From Gallaecimonas xiamenensis 3-C-1 (lineage in GTDB: Bacteria > Pseudomonadota > Gammaproteobacteria > Enterobacterales > Gallaecimonadaceae), in contig NZ_AMRI01000026.1 of the NCBI RefSeq assembly GCF_000299915.1, positions 1 through 64,000 of the forward strand: a DNA stretch of 64,000 nt, written 5' to 3'. The notes beneath the pieces were generated by a model. It did no database searches. It was not told the DNA's origin and was given only the letters and a program-made list of their open reading frames with translations. Positions 63,819-64,000 of the stretch are shown piece after piece; position 1 is the first letter of the stretch, and the number at the start of each line of letters is the position of its first letter. The translations under genes and the position numbers were made by a program.

Positions 63819-64000
63819 CGTTATTATGTCCTCTCGCCTTAGATGAACCACGACCACAAGGGCGGGTGGCGATTCTGACCATAGTAGGCCGCATTCCTTG
63901 CGTCCAACCCCGCCCCGCAAATGGCCGGCAATAATACCGGAAAAACAGGCCATTCGAACAAAAAATAACCTCAATGGCGGACTTTTGGCGATAGGCCAAA
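63819..64000. other. region upstream of the CsrD-like gene
   Basis: 182 nt to the window edge. No gene is supported; probably the promoter region of the minus-strand gene. Confidence 0.4.

Noticed and set aside
1-64000. tRNA or rRNA genes
   Set aside because: I saw no cloverleaf-like segments or rRNA motifs; a tRNAscan run would be decisive.

Overview
The window looks like a chromosomal segment of a GC-rich, probably aquatic or marine gammaproteobacterium. Gene order and protein lengths closely match Escherichia coli, Vibrio and Shewanella blocks: hisLGDCBHAFI, yoaA-tsaB, slp/yeaY-like - fadD - rnd - minEDC, ycgL-ycgN, dsbB-nhaB-fadR-ycgB, sodB-grxD, yhiI-rbbA-yhhJ, motY-rnt-gloA and rsxABCDGE-nth. 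A Gallaecimonas-like genus is my guess from overall character; the window contains no rRNA or tRNA marker to confirm it.

Layout. 1-3.5 kb: a truncated alpha/beta hydrolase, a di-haem cytochrome c peroxidase-like protein and a lipoprotein phosphoesterase. 3.5-10.7 kb (minus): the complete histidine operon, with a his leader peptide (five consecutive His codons) and attenuator. 10.7-19.8 kb (plus): small proteins, the YoaA helicase, TsaB, membrane and methyltransferase-like genes, FadD (GTG start) and RNase D (TTG start). 19.8-26.5 kb: minCDE facing rnd, a ycgL-mltB-ycgN operon, dsbB, nhaB and the fatty-acid regulator fadR. 26.5-31.2 kb (minus): the stress operon yeaG-yeaH-ycgB. 31.3-35.8 kb: iron superoxide dismutase, monothiol glutaredoxin, an NhaC-family transporter, a 2-Cys peroxiredoxin and an M23 peptidase. 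36-42 kb: the yhiI-rbbA-yhhJ export operon and an AbrB-family membrane protein.

42-45.9 kb is the accessory region. It holds a TIR-domain protein with the catalytic-type glutamate, a relic of a second AbrB-family gene, and a strikingly AT-rich two-gene module: an SMC/OLD-like AAA ATPase and a RloB-like TOPRIM protein. The two-gene module is bracketed by about 210-bp inverted repeats whose outer tips are identical over 34 nt. This is the best candidate for an undescribed or variant anti-phage (AbiL/PARIS-like) system carried on a repeat-bounded cassette.

45.9-64 kb returns to core genes: an M14-like aspartoacylase paired with RimK, a LOG-family protein, riboswitch-controlled lysC, a DJ-1/PfpI protein, a serine hydrolase, RNase T, MotY, GloA, Nth, the RSX/RNF complex (RsxC has a C-terminal tail of 40-residue repeats), an EamA transporter and a degenerate GGDEF-EAL protein of CsrD type. 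Most transcription units end in clear intrinsic terminators, several of them shared by converging genes. All functional names rest on motif, length and synteny recognition by eye; no database search was run.
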